Source: Gymnogyps californianus
Taxonomy: Eukaryota > Chordata > Aves > Accipitriformes > Cathartidae
Length of the DNA: 64,000 bases
NCBI RefSeq assembly: GCF_018139145.2
Contig: NC_059500.1
Span: forward strand, 25,773,437-25,837,436
Direction of reading: 5' to 3'
Shown here piece after piece: positions 12,277 through 24,910 of this stretch. The notes under the pieces were generated by a model. The model had not been told where the DNA came from. It worked only from the letters and a program-made list of their open reading frames with translations, and made no database searches. The position numbers and the translations under genes were made by a program. Numbering within the stretch: the first letter of the stretch is position 1; each line of letters begins with the position of its first letter.

Positions 12277-12374
12277 GAAAGGGAAAGGGGAGGGAGAAGA
12301 GGAAGGAAGGAAGAGAGAGAGGGAGAGGGAGAGAGAGAGTGAAAGAGAGAAAGAAGGAGAAAAGGAGAGAAAGG
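12277..12374 (+). repeat. Polypurine (GA-rich) tract
   Basis: For about 98 bases the plus strand is all purine apart from one T at 12340, mixing GGAA, GAGA and GGGA units. Polypurine-polypyrimidine tracts of this size are common simple repeats in vertebrates and can adopt triplex structures. The minus-strand ORFs here (serine/leucine/proline rich) are translation of the repeat, not genes. Confidence 0.9.
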
Positions 12375-15300
12375 TCTTGTAATTTCAAGGACATTTTCAC
12401 AGCACGAAAATCTCCAATTCTGATAAGTAAAAATATAATCTCCTTGCATACTAGTTAAATTGTTTTACTTATGGAGAAGTTTCACTTTTTCACTGAGTTG
12501 TTGATGCAGATTTAGTTGCAATTCAGTTATTCAAATTCAGAAGTTTGGTTTGGTTTCCAAGACCAATGTTTGCTAACTACCAAGACTATCTGTTTTGCAA
12601 GTAGAGAAAATGGCTTTCTCCAGCCAATTGTTCTTGCAGTAAAAAAATAAATAAAATTATAATGTTGTGTTTCTCTTGGTAAGAATACATGTTGCAAGTT
12701 CAAAAATACAGGAACATGACTTTGCAGAAGAGAAGCTGGTTTGTGAAACAACTACTTGGAAAAAAACCCCAACCAATAAGTAGCTTTAATAGTAAAATAA
12801 ATCCACAGAAATACTGAAAGAGTAGGTTTGTAATTATATCTATGCTCCTCTTTCAAACCACCTGTAAATAGAAATATTTTTCTTTTGCCTTCTTTCTCAT
12901 TGTGTGACTCAGATGTAACAATACACTATACCTCTGCCTCCATTGCTTCCATTTACATGACTCTAAAATAGCAACAAAACAGAATAATTACCATACTTCA
13001 GTCTCCTGTGTCCCTGAAAAGTTTTTCTCATCACATTTTTCTGCAGGCTAACAGTGACAGCATGTTCCTACCTAGCCTCTTTCACTGAAGGCTGACACAA
13101 CTGAGTGTTTCACCTTCCCTATTTCTTGACATGTTGGGAGATTTCAATAACTTTCAGGTCTAACATCTTTCTTTTGTTTCATTCTGCAGAGAAATTCTTA
13201 TCTATGATTCTGCTCTTTGATCCGATGGATATGCTGATATCAATACTTACAGAGATGCTATTTGAGCTGTTCACATCAAAGACTAACACCAATAATCAGC
13301 CACTTTGCCATTAGTGAAGGTAACAGCAGGGAGTCTATTAAGGCTCTATGTCCTGTATCAAAACTCAGTGCTGCAACTAGTTTTGGATGATCAAGTGAAT
13401 ATGATAAATTCTTAATGTTAGTATAGGATGGGATTTCAACAATACCTCCATTACATGCCCATGTGAGCTTGAGTATGTACTTTTCCAACATGACATCTGC
13501 ATTTGTAGTTCACAGAATCTTAAGCATGCCAGTGATTTTCATATGAACAATTCATCTGTGTAAAGTGCACAGGCTTCAAACAATATCCATGATAAGAAGC
13601 AACATATTTTGTATTCACAAAACTCATCATATTGACAGCTGCACGTGATTCTCCAGATTGCTATTTTGTCTTGAGCCTCCATTGTCCCCACACACCATTA
13701 AAATAGAAACAATTTATTGCCCTCTATTACGCCCTGACTGCCTCTTCTGTCCTACCTTCCTCCTCTCACCCAATCAATCCTGCTCATATCCCTGAGTGCA
13801 CAGTTAGTTTCCACATCCTAATGATTTTTCGCATTTTCTCAAGTTGCTGCTCCATCACCCTATCTCACCTCCTGATCCATTCAGCTCTCCCCCCTTTGTC
13901 AACAAACTTCTTTTTGTTCTTTTCACCCACAACCATCTTGGTTAAATTGATTCAGGTCTGATAGAACTGCAAAAGGGCCAGATAGAACCAAAATAACAGT
14001 AATGAAAAAATTGGTTTTCTGTCCTTTTTGAATTATATTCAGTGTAAAAGATAATGTACAGTTCCAGCTTCCAGCTGTGGTTTAAAAGCAATAAACTAGT
14101 GAAGTAACTCTCTTGTTAATGCATTCACATTCTGGACCAAATACCCAAATACCTCTACATACCTGAAATGTTAATTCAATCCCTTCCACTAAGATAAAAT
14201 CATACAGTAAAATAAAAGATGGTTTACATAAGTCTTCTGTTTTATATTATATGGTCTAACCAGCCTGATCTTAGTTGAACACTTTGGTTTACAGGGTAAA
14301 CAGATAAGCCAAAAAGCATTTCTGGGCAGAATGGGATCCTTAGTCTCAGAAGAACTAGTATGATATTTTTATCATTCCCCTATGTACTGGACCGTGCTGT
14401 TGAAACTAGCACAAAGCTTTATTTACTATACTTCACTACAACAATAATGGATAGAGTTATATAGCATATGTCTTGAGGATAAATTGCTTCAATTATTTTA
14501 TTCTGAGGAACAATGAGAATCACACTGATGATGCTCAAGCAATAAGAACAACAGCATTATTTTACTCTTTAGACAATATCAGCTATGATTCAGAAGTCTT
14601 TATACATATAGGGTTTACCTATTCACTTCAGGGATTTAATTTCTGCCCTTACACACCAGATTACTATTTGCCTTGTTCATGAGATGCATAGCCTTAAAAA
14701 CTGAAACACATAACCCATTTAAATAGCTAGCTGTATGTATGGGCACTTTTTGTCAATGGTAGCTTAAGGAAGGCCAGTGAAGACATATTACACTAGGTCT
14801 TTATTCCTCATCAAGTGAAATATCAGAATCAAAGTTTTTACTTTATATATATGTAAAGAGAAAGCTTTTAAATGAAACAGACATAAACACAAGAGAAGTA
14901 TCTGGCAGAGTTTACACAGACACACAAAAAAATAAGTATGAGCGACACATTGAAATGAAGCATTCTTATCAGTACCCTGGGAACTTGCAAAAACCTGGGA
15001 ATATCACAGTGGCTTAGCAAAAGCAAGCCTACCCATCTAATCAGGGGAATACATTCCTACTAGTGAAATATGTATTCAGAGGGATAAGAAGGCTCTTTGA
15101 CAATCTCACCTTCCTCAACAGGGAGGAGGGACTTGATGGAAACTCATCTTGGAAAATCTTCTCCATCTGTGGTTGGAGACCACCAAAACTTGTTACTATC
15201 ACAAGATGGATCATAAATTGGAGTTACAGGGGTGCATGTCTGTACAGCTGTACTGTGACTAGAGCCTTGGATTGCCTTCATCTTGTCTAACTTCTAGGTT

Positions 15301-16550
15301 TACCTTTGTTATGCCTTAGGATCAAGAGATCTGAATTCCTCAGAATAATATATATTGGCACATAGAAGGCCCAAGTCAATAGAAGCAGTGGGGACCTGCA
15401 AATAAAGCTGAATCTTTGAAATGGAGGCCAAAGGTAAAAAAGAAAGTTGCTAAAAAATAAAGTGTGAGTATAGTTTGGTACAAGGTCAGGCACAGATCTT
15501 GACAATTCTCATGAAAAAAACTCAGAAAGCTATATTTGTTATTCAACATAGCAATAAATAATGCCAGTTATTTTGTTTACATAATGCTGTCTCAGTTACC
15601 ATTAGAGGCTGATCTACCTCTAAAGCTCTCGGATCAAAGACCCACTTCATTGTCAATATGTTAGCCTAGCTACAAAAGACATACGAAAACAATAGTTTAA
15701 GGTGTTTCAGGAAGAGGTATGACCTCAAGACAGAAAATGGTTTGACAGCTCTAACATCTCTCCGTGATGAAGACTGGCAAAAAAATTCATTCATGACTTC
15801 TTTTATCTAACGTGTGCAGTTATAGAAGCAGTGAAGGAAAAAGTGAGGATATTATTAGGCTGAAAAACAGAGGAAAATATCATAACAAAATTAAAAGAGA
15901 ACAGAGTGAATGAATATGGGGAAGAATGAAACATATGTAGTTGAATCTACTTTTGTTGCCCAAAGGGCTCAGATGAAGAAGACGAGGCTGAGAAGACTTA
16001 TGTCTGATTGTCTGCTCTGTTGACAGAGTCTGGCAGTGCAGGACTTTGCATTTATTTCTGCAAAGTTGGCCAATGGAAGCCCTTGTGATTAAATATCTTT
16101 AGCCTGAGTCTGATGTCAAAAAGGTAAAAAGAATAGCCTTCCTTTTATCTCTGTTTTGGCTGCTTGTTCTGCAGTTAGGCAGGAGCAGGAGATAATAGTA
16201 ATAGACAGATAAATTCATTTGTAAGAGTTTGTCTGCACTGGTCCCAGCAAGGGAAAGACACATTTTGCCCTGTTGAGATGGCTTCTTGCAAAAGATGAAT
16301 TTTTTTTAAAAGAAATGTATTTAAGATGCAAAATGTTCAGTGTTTTCCAGGATTAGAAAGATTGGGATTTTTTTCTCCTACCTCTTAGACTAATAAAAAA
16401 ACCTTGCTGCTTTGCTAGCTTAGAATTTAAATAAACTTTTAAAATGTCTTAAGAAGGTACTAATGATCTCCATTTACAACCCCTGAAAAAATGGTAATAC
16501 AGTTGTAATGTAGATTATACATTTAGTAGAAATAGCAAGACATATACATC
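12375..16550. other. AT-rich unique sequence, nothing recognised
   Basis: I find no repeat family, RNA gene or splice-supported exon. The short ORFs at 13105, 14473 and 15063 lack further support. Confidence 0.45.
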
Positions 16551-17153
16551 TGTCCTGGTTTCAGCTGGGATAGAGTTAATTTTCTTCTTAGTAGCTGGTA
16601 CAGTGCTGTGTTTTGGATTTAGTCTGAGAATAATGTCGAGAACACACTGATGTTTTAGTTGTTGCTAAATAGCGCTTATCTTAAGTTAAGGATTTTTCAG
16701 TTTCCCATGCTCTGCCAGCAAGCAGGTGTACAAGAAGCTGGGAAGGAGCACAGCCAGGGCAGCTGACCCGAACTAGCCAAAGGGATATTCCATGCCATAG
16801 AATGTCATGCTCAGTATATAACCGTGGGGGAGTCAGCCGGCAGGGGCGGATAGCTGTTCGGGCATCAGTCAGCAGGTGGTGAGCAATTGCATTGTGCATC
16901 ACTTCTCTTTTCTTGGGTTTGATTTCTCTTTTTTTTTTTTGTTATATTCCTTTTCATTACAATTATTATTATTCTATTATTATTATTATTATTAGTTAGC
17001 AGTATATTGTATTTTACTTTAGTTATTAAAACGTTCTTATCTCAACCCATGAGTTTTACTTTTTTTCCTGATCTTCTTCCCTATCCCACTGGGAGCGGGG
17101 AGGAGTGAGAGGCTGCGTGGTGCTTGGTTGCTGGCTGGGGTCAAACCATAACA
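16551..17153 (+). mobile_element. Solo LTR of an endogenous retrovirus
   Basis: A complete LTR of 603 bp starts TGTCCTGGTTTCAGCTGGGA and ends ATAACA. It is flanked by a perfect 5-bp target duplication, acatc (16546-16550 and 17154-17158). A TATA-box sequence (tatata, 16815-16820) marks the U3/R promoter. An attatt trinucleotide tract follows in R, then the polyadenylation signal attaaa (17025-17030) and a U5 tail. Same subfamily as the copies at 35177, 39655, 7088 (reverse) and 43663 (reverse). No internal sequence remains. Confidence 0.95.
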
Positions 17154-17673
17154 ACATCACAAGGTTAATCTTGCACCTGGAGAATCAGGAGACTGAAACA
17201 GGCACCTCTGAAGCTGCTGTATATCCAGCACTTTCTCTTTTACATGCTATTTTGCAGCTGCACATTTCACACATCCATGTTCCGTGCCAGTGGCTTTTTG
17301 TCCTGCATAGGCACAGCTCACCTCACAGAGAAATATACAAGAAATAATTAGGAAGTGGATGATCTGAACTATCAGCAATTTTAAGTATAATTTATATAAT
17401 TTCTAATAGATGTCTGACTGTAGTAAAGTAGATATAAGAAAGTTTAAAGTATAAAAATGCTCAAGATCTGAATGCTATTTATTTGACGAAATATTTTTAA
17501 ACAACTAACAAAAAAAATCCCTTTTTAGTAATGTTGTCTTTATATAAAACCTATATTTAATAAACAGGCAGAGTTTGATTTTGCATTTCAAGCACGGAAA
17601 AATAGTTCGTCTCAGAAATTAGGACACATGAAGGACAAGGACAGATTGAACTGTTAATTTTTTTTTTTTTTAG
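17154..17673. other. AT-rich unique sequence, nothing recognised
   Basis: Between the LTR and the candidate exon I see only AT-rich sequence ending in a T12 pyrimidine tract that would serve as a splice acceptor tract. Confidence 0.4.
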
Positions 17674-17940
17674 CATTGTGCAGTATTGACAGTATTCAGG
17701 ATTTATCGATTCATTCTTATGTATCCAACAACCAGAAATGTAATCTTTGTGTCTAATTATGTGATGGGTTATTTCACCCACATAAAGCAAATGGACCATA
17801 TGTTCGACTTCAAAATTAATTCATTATCATATGAACTAATGCTAGGTTTAGGTTTTGGACATAATATTCAGCAAGAGAGACAAACATTGACATTGGGCAT
17901 CTATTCTGTTGGAAAGTTGATGGGCACCATTGTCCAAGGG
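17674..17940 (+). CDS. Candidate coding exon, unidentified
   Basis: A T-rich tract ending in TAG is followed by a frame open from its first codon. A possible donor (ggg|gtaggt) lies at 17940/17941, giving an 89-codon phase-0 exon; without splicing the frame stays open to a stop at 18099. The start is hydrophobic with spaced arginines (VLTVFRIYRFI), loosely like an S4 or amphipathic membrane helix, followed by a mixed polar and glycine-containing stretch (YELMLGLGFGHNIQQER). I cannot assign a family. The 137-codon total length is at the edge of what chance produces in 64 kb at this composition. Confidence 0.27.
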
Positions 17941-20229
17941 GTAGGTTATTTTCATTTAATTCCAAAAGAAATTAGTGGCCTAATTTGCTTTACTAAATTC
18001 AAGCAACTGTACAAGAAGATAAATCAGAATCAGACTCTGCTACCTTCAACCATAGTGTTTATGCATAACTCAACGAATAAACACTATCACTGCTTTTAAT
18101 GCAACTGTTTATATAATAAAATACTACTGAATCTGAATTAAGCAATGGCACAGATCTCCTTAAGAGATATTTAAAGTGCAGATCAGTATGTAGCTTCCAC
18201 TGTTTCTGAGGCAAAACCACTACGTTTCTTGCATACTTGCAATAATTTGTGCATGCTAGTAATTGGTATTACAATCAAAATTATATTAACTGTCATAAAC
18301 TCTGAAATCTAGGAAACTGAAATTTATTGTTGGAATATTGTATTATATCCTGTGAGAATAAAGGTGTCTCAGGCCAGCAAAGCTGTGAAATTTTCAATGA
18401 CTAAAACCATTATTTAAACTGTCCTGAGATCTGGACTCACAGTAGGGTTGCCTCAGATTTTAAGGACTATATTTTATTTTCAAATTTGGTATATGAAGAT
18501 AGAAGAGGATTTGCTCAAAGATGAGTGGATCAAAGCTGAGGAAATGTCTGAGAAACAGTGAGTGACTGGAGCAAGAAGGTGGTGGAAACAAGGAGTAATT
18601 ATTGGAGTTTGAAGACAAGCATAATCCTGGTAAAATTTTAGTATTGATTAAAAAAGAATGATGCTCTCAAGCTTTCATGACACCTCCCTATTAGTATAAT
18701 TCACCACTCAGTGAATTATTGCTTCAGAAAATACAAAAAGTCTGGAACAAATTACCAGGCATGTCTCCCTTCTCTGCTGAACCTCTATGCCTGAACCAGT
18801 TCATAGCCTCAGATCATACTCAGCTGAACCAGCTCAATGGAGTAGCTGCTGAAGAAACTTAGAAGAGATGGTGAGATGTAAAGCTAACCAGGAAGTAGAC
18901 ACATTTATTTATTTATTTATTTATTTATTAGGACATAAGCAAGAAAATCCTCAGGAGAAGAAATCAGTGTATTACTAGTGAATATGCCAAAATTCATCAG
19001 CTGAAGATCCAGCTGAGACAGAGGAAATTCATGTATTGCTCTATTTAAATGCATTGCTTGAACCATAAGAATTGACTGTAAGTTTTTACTTTCCCTACAT
19101 ATCTGCCTAACCTCATTTTGCAGCCTTTTAGGAGATCACACAGACTACTTACATTCTTAGTATTTTAAGAAATTACTGTCACCAAGCTGTGAGTTGCTGT
19201 CCTTTCAGCAGAGGTATTGTAATCAACGGTGTGAGGTGGTTACAGTTAGACAAATGATTGTGATTGATTTGCTCCACTACTGGTAGTTTCTGTTGCCTCC
19301 ACTGGAAGTGACTGCTATCTCTGATGTGATTTAAACTGACCTGTGTCAGGCTGAAACAGATGAGTTGTGCTCACACTGTCAATGCTGCACTCCGGGATAG
19401 GTGTGGAAAGTAACTTCTGAGCAGCTCTGGAGAGGAACCAAATGTACTGGGTAGTGGTTCCCTAAGTATTTTCAAGTATATCATGAAAAAGCTATCAGGC
19501 AACGGGGGATGAACTTCAACACTTTTGAAGTCATCAAGAGTTTTGCTGTTGAGGGCAGCAAAGATTTGTCTAGGCATGCTGTTTTGCAACCACTTCAGTT
19601 ATTAAACTGAAAAGGTCTCTTCAGAGAAGTGTAATCCAACCACATGCAAATTTTATTCAAAATTACTAAGTGAGAGGAGGAAGCAAAATTCTAAATCAAC
19701 AAGTTATAATTTAAAGTTGGAATCCCACTCTAATTATACATTAATACCTGTAGATTAAAAATATGAAACAAAAGTGATGCATTGGTCTGGGTTAGCTGTT
19801 GAAAAAATAGAATTGTTTCACAAAGCCTGCTAGAATGAAATAAGCCTCATAAAACTATGCATAGATAAGACTTTGGATTCCTTCTTCCTATCTTTTCTCT
19901 CCTCCCTTCCTTCACTCCCTAATATTTTGTAGTAGTTTCAGGTGTTATAGGATAATGTAAAATTTCTTTATACTTTCAAACAGAAAGCACACATAATGGA
20001 AAAAAGAATCACAGTTTAGCATAGTTTTTCTCGCTCTTTTTGAAAAATTCACAGAACAGTTTGCAAATATTGTTGAGAGCAATTTAAATTCTAAATCCCC
20101 ACTCCATTCAAGGAAAGTTGAGTAGACCCCTAACTAATTACAATAGCATTTGAGAATTTTGAAAATTTTGAATATCCTTGAAATGTTGAAACTTACATGA
20201 TCCTATTGCTAGGAACTAGCATGTTCCTG
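17941..20229. other. AT-rich unique sequence, nothing recognised apart from a TTTA repeat
   Basis: Holds the (ATTT)n microsatellite at about 18903-18930 and otherwise no recognisable element or gene. Confidence 0.45.
18903..18930. repeat. (ATTT)n microsatellite
   Basis: About seven perfect tetranucleotide units of attt. Such a clean tract is likely to be length-polymorphic. Confidence 0.9.
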
Positions 20230-20700
20230 AATGTGGTTTGGGTCTTGTTCAGGGTTAAACAACTATTTAAGAGGATCACCCAGAGATCTGCCCCAAAGCT
20301 GGATAGTTATGAGTGGTAAGGTGTGTAGGACAGCATTGGCAAATGCCTAAGAAGGTGGGCACCTCCAGTGTTTCGGAACTTCACCCTTGAAGAAGTGCAG
20401 AATCCTGAAAAGCTAGTAGAACATTTGGGAAAAGTATGCTGTCACTCCAACAACTCCTGGGAGACACAAATCACTGCCATGTGCTGGGGCCTGGCCCATG
20501 CCTATCGAGCCCTGTTCAACACTATTCAGCACCCTCAAGGGGAAGAGAAGGTCTCTGGATCTGACAACAGACCAACAGGCACTGCAGCCACTCCAGCCCC
20601 CGTGACAGGCACTGCAGCCACTCCAACCCCAGCAACAGGCACTGCAGCTGAAACAGAGAACCAACCCGTGCCGGTATCAGTCACCCCTGTACAGAAGTAG
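20230..20700 (+). pseudogene. Endogenous retroviral gag-like fragment
   Basis: The frame from 20368 to the stop at 20700 is open for 110 codons but has no ATG at its start; upstream sequence belongs to the same region in other frames, so at least one frameshift is present. A CWGLAHAYRALFNTIQHPQ segment near residue 38 corresponds to a degraded segment at 41607 in the LTR-linked element, which marks both as the same retroviral internal region. The C-terminal part contains a 30-base unit repeated from 20575 (GTAATP-type decapeptide, two full copies and a third diverging). No LTR lies within 3 kb, so this is an orphan internal fragment. The gag label is inferred from its position after the leader in the other copy; no zinc knuckle or capsid major-homology motif is seen. 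Confidence 0.72.
20575..20649 (+). repeat. Tandem 30-bp repeat inside gag-like frame
   Basis: Units start at 20575, 20605 and 20635, each beginning acaggcactgcagc. The first two are nearly identical across 30 bases and the third diverges after its first half. They encode a Pro/Thr/Ala-rich decapeptide. A comparable threonine-rich repeated segment occurs in the other copy at about 41668-41810. Confidence 0.85.
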
Positions 20701-20701
20701 T

Positions 20702-20725
20702 ACTGTTCATGTGTCCATGAACAGT
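20702..20725 (+). other. Perfect 10-bp hairpin just after the gag-like stop
   Basis: actgttcatg (20702-20711) and catgaacagt (20716-20725) are exact inverted repeats around a four-base tgtc loop. The arm starts one base after the stop codon. It may be a retroviral RNA structure or coincidence. Confidence 0.7.
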
Positions 20726-23700
20726 AAGAACAGTTTTCTTTAGGAAAATTTGTTTCACTTCATGATTCACTTTGTGGTACATATTTACAATGATATCATG
20801 TGTAGTCTGATATCATGTTTATGTACCAGGAGTAAGCTGCAGCTCTCACCTAAATTAAAGTTCTTTTTTGGCTATAATTGGAAGTAGATTGGTGTGCACA
20901 ATAAGGGTTTGCCTATTATTCATCTGGATAGAAAATCGCATTTTTTTCTGTTAGCTTCATTATTCTAAACAGGATAGATCAACTGATGGGAGGTTAAAGA
21001 ACCTCTGAAATGCTCAAAATACTGTATTACATAAAATAAATGTATCTTTTAATGCTGCAGAGTCTTCAAGAAGGAAAACACACCACACAGACATGATTTT
21101 CATGAAGAAAGACATTTCAAGTCATTGTCATTCATATTTTCTTTCTGTTGTTCCAGTAGGAACAGCTGCTCCATTGTTTTGGCTTTGACCCCTTGGCTTT
21201 CAGAATTGAAGTTTAACCAGTCAGTGCCTTTGGCATTAGCATTGAATTTTCTCAGAGCTCACACCAACAGCAATGAGGGGATGTGAGTGATTAACTGATT
21301 ACCCTTTACGCAAACAAATGTGACCAAAGTCACTTAATGGAATAGATAGTTTGCGGATGTTTGCAATGCAGCCCTAATAGCACTACCATTAGTCTTGCAA
21401 GAGAAAGCAGGGCACCCCATTGAATGAGTGGTTGCTGAGAAGCAGTGATTAGCAGGGAGAAAGGAAGATAAGATATTTTCAGCTACAGCTGCATTTCCCA
21501 CCCCTTACTCTACCTCGCTGCTCCTGTATCTGCCATAATCCACAGTTCATACCAATGGTGTAGTCCAAATTCCCCACTTAGTTATACCAGTGCTCCTGAG
21601 TTAGCTCCAGCTGGCTTCCACCATGCTAACTGAAGCTGTGTAACTAAGAGGTGAATATGGCCCAGTAGTTGGTTAGATCAGATTCTGACTTCCCACTGCT
21701 GCCAGCTGAACAGAGGGGAAAAACAAAGGAAAAAAATGCTCAAGTATCATTGCTATCAATATTGCTTTTCCATTGTAGAACGGTATCAACAAAAGCTGCT
21801 TTGGTGCTTCAGTTGCCTTTCTGAAATGAACAAAGCTATTGTGGGTTTTTATGGTATTAGGGAGGGGACACTTCTCTTTGTATCAATTTTCTCTGATGCT
21901 ACCCCTTTTATTTTTCTCCATTGTTGCTGCTCTTGACTCAGTGACTCAGAGACCCCCAAGTCTCCTATCTTCTGCTAAACTAAATGGGCAGGAACTAGTT
22001 TTAGTTTCCAATGTTTTTCTCCAGTGGACAGGAAGAGTAGACAGCAAAAAGAGCAAGTTAGGACCCTGGAGTAGCAGAGGGCATTAAATGGTCCTGTGGT
22101 GCTGGAGACTGAAACAAAACCCAAATGAGCATTTGACTGAGTGGGAAGAAATGAAAATGTAGGGAGGCTCAGAAGGGAGGAAAGAGGGTTACTCAGTAGA
22201 TCTGTCACTGTATAGTCTTTACATCTTATTTGTATACACATACCATTAAAAACCCTTGTTTTGAAAGGTGAATAAAAGCTTGCATATAAATAATGATTAA
22301 AGAATGAACCAAGGATGCTGGTGGGAAAATAAGAAAAACAACTTGTAATCCAATTAGCTATTTTTTAAATAGATGAAGAAAATTTACAGCTGTTGACTGC
22401 TCACAGACCACAAAATCTGCTTACATACACATACGGTGGTGAAAATACAGCAGAGTCATGAAATCTGAGAATCAATTCATCAATTCAGTGAATACAATGA
22501 ATTATGACTGAAACACATAGAAAATGAAGACTGCCTTTTTTTTTCCTTTTTTTTTTTGCTATCAACTTACCTGTAGTATAGCAATAGTTCACTTACCCAG
22601 TTCAGCTATGGCAAAAGTTAAATTAAATTTCTTTCAAAAAGAACACCTTTGTAACAAAGAAATGTATTACTTTAGTTCCTGATAAACAATAATCCAGCTG
22701 CCCTACACAGTATGACTGAGGGTTTTACAGTACTTGGCTAGTCTGCGGTTCTAGAGCTATGCATGCTTTATATTAGCAAAACATTAATCCGAAAAAAAGA
22801 GAAAAGGAAAGCATGCAGCATTTATTTGATTTTTTTTTTTCTTCCATGCTCTAGGTTTTTGGCTTGTATATAAGTACTGTCGTGTAGGGGCAATGGCTTA
22901 GTGCTATTTGCTGTGAACTACCTGTCTCCCATTTCTCTCACCCACTTCTCTCAAGTGAGAATTTCTAGCTGTTTTGAAGGACAATCATTACCTATATCTC
23001 TACACATTATGTTCTTTTTTTTTTCTTCTAAGTTCTTTAGGTATCTCAACATCTCATCAGTCACTGAAATTCCAATACATTTTTGGCAAATTTAATTTTC
23101 TGCTATCTTGTTATTCTTACCCAAATGGTTTAACAATTTCATCTAATTCTTAGATGCAAGCAGAAGATTATCTTATTTTGGGATACATCTGGCAAATTAG
23201 CTGCTCAATGGATAGCTAAGCCTTTATTATCTATCACTGAGTCTGCTTTATTTGATTTTGGATATCTATGTGGACTTGTAATTGCTTGTCAGAGGCATCA
23301 ATTGACTCCTTGAAACTATATCTGAACTTGATGTATTTGTTTTTAAGCCCTTACCTGGCTTTTCCTAATATCTACCATAATTGAGCTGTGATTGAAACTC
23401 ATTGTAGCTTATGTTTTCCTTGCACACAGATAAGCTTTAGAATGTGTGGCTAAGATTTGTTTGATTTTCAGATCATCTACTATTGTACATAAAAATTATT
23501 CATAGAGTTTGTCTGTTCTGTGAGAAGAGTAAGCTTAGTACCAAGCTGCCAGCTGGAACCTACCAAAAGACAACACATTACTTACTGTTGTTACTTTTTG
23601 TGTACTAAGTTTGGCTAACAATGTGAAACAGCTATTTGTTCCCACTACCAGTGATGTGGAATCTTTGAATTTTCATTTTATAACTTAGACTGAGTGGAGG

Positions 23701-24321
23701 TTTTTGTTCCTTTTGTTTCCTTGTTTTTCTTTTGTTTCCAGGGATTTCTGCTGCTGTTTCTTGTGCAAGAATATTGTCGCTGAACATGAAGAAAAGCTTT
23801 TTATGTAGACAACTTCATAAAATCAGTAAAATAAATGAAGTTAATGGATGTTGATATTGCCAGGTTTATAGTTCTTAAAATGCTTTCATAACTAGTAAAA
23901 ATATTCACTTTTTGAGTCTTTTTGTGGCAAAATTAATAAAATATATCTTTATTATTAAGAATTCTGTCTATTTCTATAGTATAGGCTTCGCAACATCTCC
24001 AGGTTTGTACTCTGATTGCAGTGTTTCTGCAGAATATCCCGTTACAGCTGTTGTCCTGCCACAGTAAAGATCATTTGAGGTACCCACCTGAAGCTCCAAT
24101 ATTATATAGGAGGAAAGAATCTGTAAACCATTCTCAGATAAGGCTCCATGCTTACTCAAAGAGGGAAGAACTAGGTGACCAGGCTAAAAAGAAATGTGGA
24201 TTTCTGGCTCCCATGCTAAAATCCAGAGCTTTGTATTATGACCCCATCATTTCTGGGGAATGTACTACTTTACAATATATAAGTAGTAGCAAAAATGGAG
24301 GAAAGTGTTTTCCTTTAAAAC
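20726..24321. other. AT-rich unique sequence, nothing recognised
   Basis: No transposable element, RNA gene or supported exon seen. Poly-T tracts near 22530-22560, 22830 and 23015 are ordinary simple sequence. Confidence 0.45.
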
Positions 24322-24910
24322 TGTGCTGGTTTTGGCCAGGATAAAGTTAATTTTCTTCATAGTAGCTAGTATGGGGCTACGTTTTGAATTTGTGCTGAAA
24401 ACAGTGTTGATAATTCAGGGATGTTTTCGTTATTGCTGAGCAGTGCTTACACAGAGTCAAGGCCTTTTCTGCTTCTCACCCCACCCCACCAGCAAGCAGG
24501 CTGGGTGTGCACAAGAAGTTGGGAGGGGACACAGCTGGGACAGCTGACCCCAACTGACCAAAGGGATATCCCATACCATATGACGTCATGCTCAGCAGGT
24601 AAAGTGGGGGGAAGAAGAAGGAAGGGGGGCATGTTCGAAGTTATGGCATTTGTCTTCCCAAGTAACAGTTATGTGTGATGGAGCCCTGCTTTCCTGGAGA
24701 TGGCTGAACACCTGCCTGCTGACGTGAAGTGGTGAATTAAATCCTTGGTTTGCTTTGCTTGTGTGCATGGCTTTTGCTTTACCTATTAAACTGTCTTTGT
24801 CTCAACCCATGGGTTTTCTCACTTTTCTGATTCTCTCCCCTATCCCATGGGGGGAGAGTGAGCGAGCAGCTGTGTGGTGTTTAGTTGCTGGCTGGGGTTA
24901 AACCATGACA
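24322..24910 (+). mobile_element. Solo LTR, divergent subfamily
   Basis: A 589-bp LTR starts TGTGCTGGTTTTGGCCAGGA and ends AACCATGACA. It aligns with the other LTRs at both ends but differs in the middle. It lacks the attatt tract and the TATATAA box and instead carries a 'ggctgaacacctgcctgctg' type segment shared with the LTR at 40367. The flanks aaaac (24317-24321) and aaagc (24911-24915) form a 5-bp target duplication with one mismatch. A perfect cAMP-response-element palindrome, TGACGTCA, is present at 24581-24588. No internal retroviral sequence is attached. Confidence 0.92.

Noticed and set aside
12206..12449. Two Ser/Leu/Pro-rich minus-strand ORFs
   Set aside because: They are translations of the polypurine simple repeat.
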